Positions 6,011-7,393 of a stretch of 7,393 bases of DNA are shown in pieces. The position numbers were made by a program, and so were the translations under genes. The stretch is from positions 1-7,393 of the forward strand of contig HF989890.1 in NCBI GenBank assembly GCA_000432255.1, given 5' to 3'. Numbering within the stretch: the stretch's first letter is position 1; every line of letters starts with the position of its first letter. Below the pieces are notes generated by a model. It was not told the origin of the DNA. It did not search any database and saw only the letters and a program-made list of their open reading frames with translations. Source of the DNA: Acholeplasma sp. CAG:878. GTDB taxonomy: Bacteria; Bacillota_I; Bacilli_A; RF39; UBA660.

Positions 6011-7351
6011 ATGGATAGATTAAAAAGAAAAATTGATGATTACCTTGTTGAATGGAAAAATAGTAATCCCAAAATGCCTTTAATTATAAAAGGTGCAAGA
6101 CAAATAGGTAAAACTAATGCTATTAGGAATTTTGGTAATAATAACTATAAAGTTTTTATTGAAATAAATTTTGCTCTTCAACCTAAGTTTAAAACTATAT
6201 TTGCTGATGGATTTGAAGTTGACAATATTATAAAAAACATAACTATCAAATTACCGAAAGTTGAAATAATTCCTAAGGAAACTTTAATTTTCTTTGATGA
6301 GATTCAAGAGTGCATTAATACCGCCACATCATTAAAGTCTTTTAGAGAAGACGGAAGATTTGATGTTATATGTTCTGGCTCTTTAATGGGGATTAATTAT
6401 AAAGAAATTGAATCAAATAGTGTTGGAAATAAAGAAGACTACATTATGACATCACTAGATTTTGAGGAGTTTTTATGGGCAAAGGGTTATAAAAAAGAAC
6501 AAATAGATGATTTATATAATCATATGTTAGAATTAAAACCACTTAGTAAAACTTTTTATGACACTATGTTAATAAATTTTAGGGATTATATGATTGTAGG
6601 TGGAATGCCATTAATTGTAAGCACTTTTATTAAAAATAATCACTTTAGCGGTATTTTAAAAATGCAACAACAAATTTTACTTGATTATGAAGAAGATATT
6701 ACCAAGTATGCTGGTGGTTTAGATAAAACAAAAATTTTAAACGCTTATAAAAAAATACCTGTATTTTTGGGGAATGATAATAAAAAATTTCAAATAACCA
6801 AGATTGCTCACGGAGCAAGAAATAGAGAATATATCGGTGTAATTGAGTGGTTATCTAATGCCGGCATTGTCAATATTAGTTATTGCATGGAAAATGTTAA
6901 TTTACCCTTAAAAGGTAATTACAATCCAAATCATTATAGACTTTACTTTGCTGATACTGGTTTATTAATTGGTTCATTAGATGAAGAAATTCAAAATGAC
7001 TTAAGAAATAATGAAAACATGAACACATATAAAGGAGCTTTATATGAAAATATTGTTGCTGATATGTTAGTTAAAGAAGGTTACAATCTATATTTTTACA
7101 GAGATGATAGCAAAAAAGTTGAAATAGATTTTTTGATAAGAGATACTAAAACATTAATTCCAATCGAAGTTAAGGCTAACGATAATTCTACAGTTTCATT
7201 AAATACACTTATAAATAATAAACATTATGATGATGTTAAATATGGTATAAAATTATGTAATAAAAACATTGGGTATAATGGTACCTTTTATACTTTTCCT
7301 TATTTTTTAACTTTTTTACTAAAAAGATACTTGAAAGAAAAAAAAGATTGA
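6011..7351 (+). CDS. AAA_14 / DUF4143 family ATPase
   Basis: A 446-residue cytoplasmic protein. The N-terminal P-loop ATPase has Walker A GARQIGKT (28-35, Lys34), Walker B LIFFDEIQ (92-99, Asp96-Glu97) and a sensor-like CSGSLMG (121-127). A winged-helix-like middle region includes YADTGLL-type sequence at ~312-319 (FADTGLL). The C-terminal DUF4143 part has YENIVADML (345-353), VEIDFLI (370-376) and IPIEVKA (383-389), a set of acidic residues and Glu-x-Lys that resembles a PD-(D/E)XK nuclease core (Glu346, Asp373, Glu386, Lys388). The length is usual for the family. These proteins are common, often present in many copies and patchily distributed in gut Firmicutes and archaea; their cellular role is not established. 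This gene stands apart from the upstream operon, behind the 33-nt repeat array and with its own terminator. Confidence 0.85.
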   Translation: MDRLKRKIDDYLVEWKNSNPKMPLIIKGARQIGKTNAIRNFGNNNYKVFIEINFALQPKFKTIFADGFEVDNIIKNITIKLPKVEIIPKETLIFFDEIQECINTATSLKSFREDGRFDVICSGSLMGINYKEIESNSVGNKEDYIMTSLDFEEFLWAKGYKKEQIDDLYNHMLELKPLSKTFYDTMLINFRDYMIVGGMPLIVSTFIKNNHFSGILKMQQQILLDYEEDITKYAGGLDKTKILNAYKKIPVFLGNDNKKFQITKIAHGARNREYIGVIEWLSNAGIVNISYCMENVNLPLKGNYNPNHYRLYFADTGLLIGSLDEEIQNDLRNNENMNTYKGALYENIVADMLVKEGYNLYFYRDDSKKVEIDFLIRDTKTLIPIEVKANDNSTVSLNTLINNKHYDDVKYGIKLCNKNIGYNGTFYTFPYFLTFLLKRYLKEKKD

Positions 7352-7389
7352 AAAAAACTACACTTTAAAATGTAGTTTTTTTCTTTTTT
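7351..7389 (+). terminator. Strong intrinsic terminator after the ATPase gene
   Basis: A perfect 12-bp inverted repeat (7351-7362 with 7371-7382, core ACTACA/TGTAGT) has an 8-nt loop and runs into a T-rich tail to 7389. It begins at the last base of the TGA stop. The A run on the left arm would also let it stop transcription coming from the other side. Its position supports TGA being a true stop in this organism. Confidence 0.85.
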
Positions 7390-7393
7390 GTAA

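Noticed and set aside
1..7393. Template repeat or reverse transcriptase of a DGR within the window
   Set aside because: No second GC-rich copy of the 945-1060 block was seen on either strand, and none of the six proteins has reverse transcriptase motifs.
1..7393. Alternative genetic code with TGA as tryptophan
   Set aside because: All tryptophans in the six frames are TGG, and the TGA ending the ATPase gene is followed immediately by a terminator hairpin.

Overview
The window is strongly AT-rich (well over two thirds A+T by eye). It reads with the standard bacterial code: tryptophan is TGG throughout, and the one TGA that ends a gene sits directly before a terminator hairpin. Strong AGGAGG-type ribosome binding sites, tight gene spacing, intrinsic terminators and the protein families (a pilin-like or Ig-like surface protein ending in a GIRPVLNL tail, and a membrane-anchored Mur ligase) suggest a low-GC Gram-positive, probably an uncultured gut Bacilli/Erysipelotrichia-like lineage with a peptidoglycan wall. 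The lineage is an inference from style and gene content. All six genes are on the plus strand.

Region 1 (1-1164) holds the 3' part of a gene for a large, probably surface-exposed protein: an Ig-like/HYR-like domain, then a C-terminal domain of the C-type-lectin-like or sulfatase-modifying-factor kind. The last ~110 coding bases before the conserved GIRPVLNL tail differ sharply from the rest of the gene. They are about 51% GC, and 32 of 33 consecutive codons end in C or T, whereas the body of the gene favours A-ending codons. This is the pattern expected of the variable region of a diversity-generating retroelement (DGR) target, or of a swapped cassette. No template repeat or reverse transcriptase lies in the window. 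A perfect 11-bp hairpin terminates the gene.

Region 2 (1197-5904) looks like one operon under a clear sigma-A-type promoter (TTGTTT, 17 bp, TATAAT). It encodes a HAD-family phosphatase resembling 5'-deoxynucleotidases, a leucine-rich-repeat plus transglutaminase-like protein without a signal peptide, an HD-domain phosphohydrolase with a large uncharacterised C-terminal part, and a membrane-anchored MurF-like ligase. Gaps are about 10 nt, and one junction overlaps by 32 nt. The joint function is not known to me.

Region 3 (5905-7389) starts with an 88-nt spacer carrying a tandem array with a precise 33-nt period and the core AATGTGATAA. It is followed by an AAA_14/DUF4143 ATPase and a strong 12-bp terminator hairpin.

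The observations most worth following up are the hypervariable-looking C-terminus of the first gene, the 33-nt promoter-like repeat array, and the unusual four-gene HAD / LRR-transglutaminase / HD / Mur-ligase operon.
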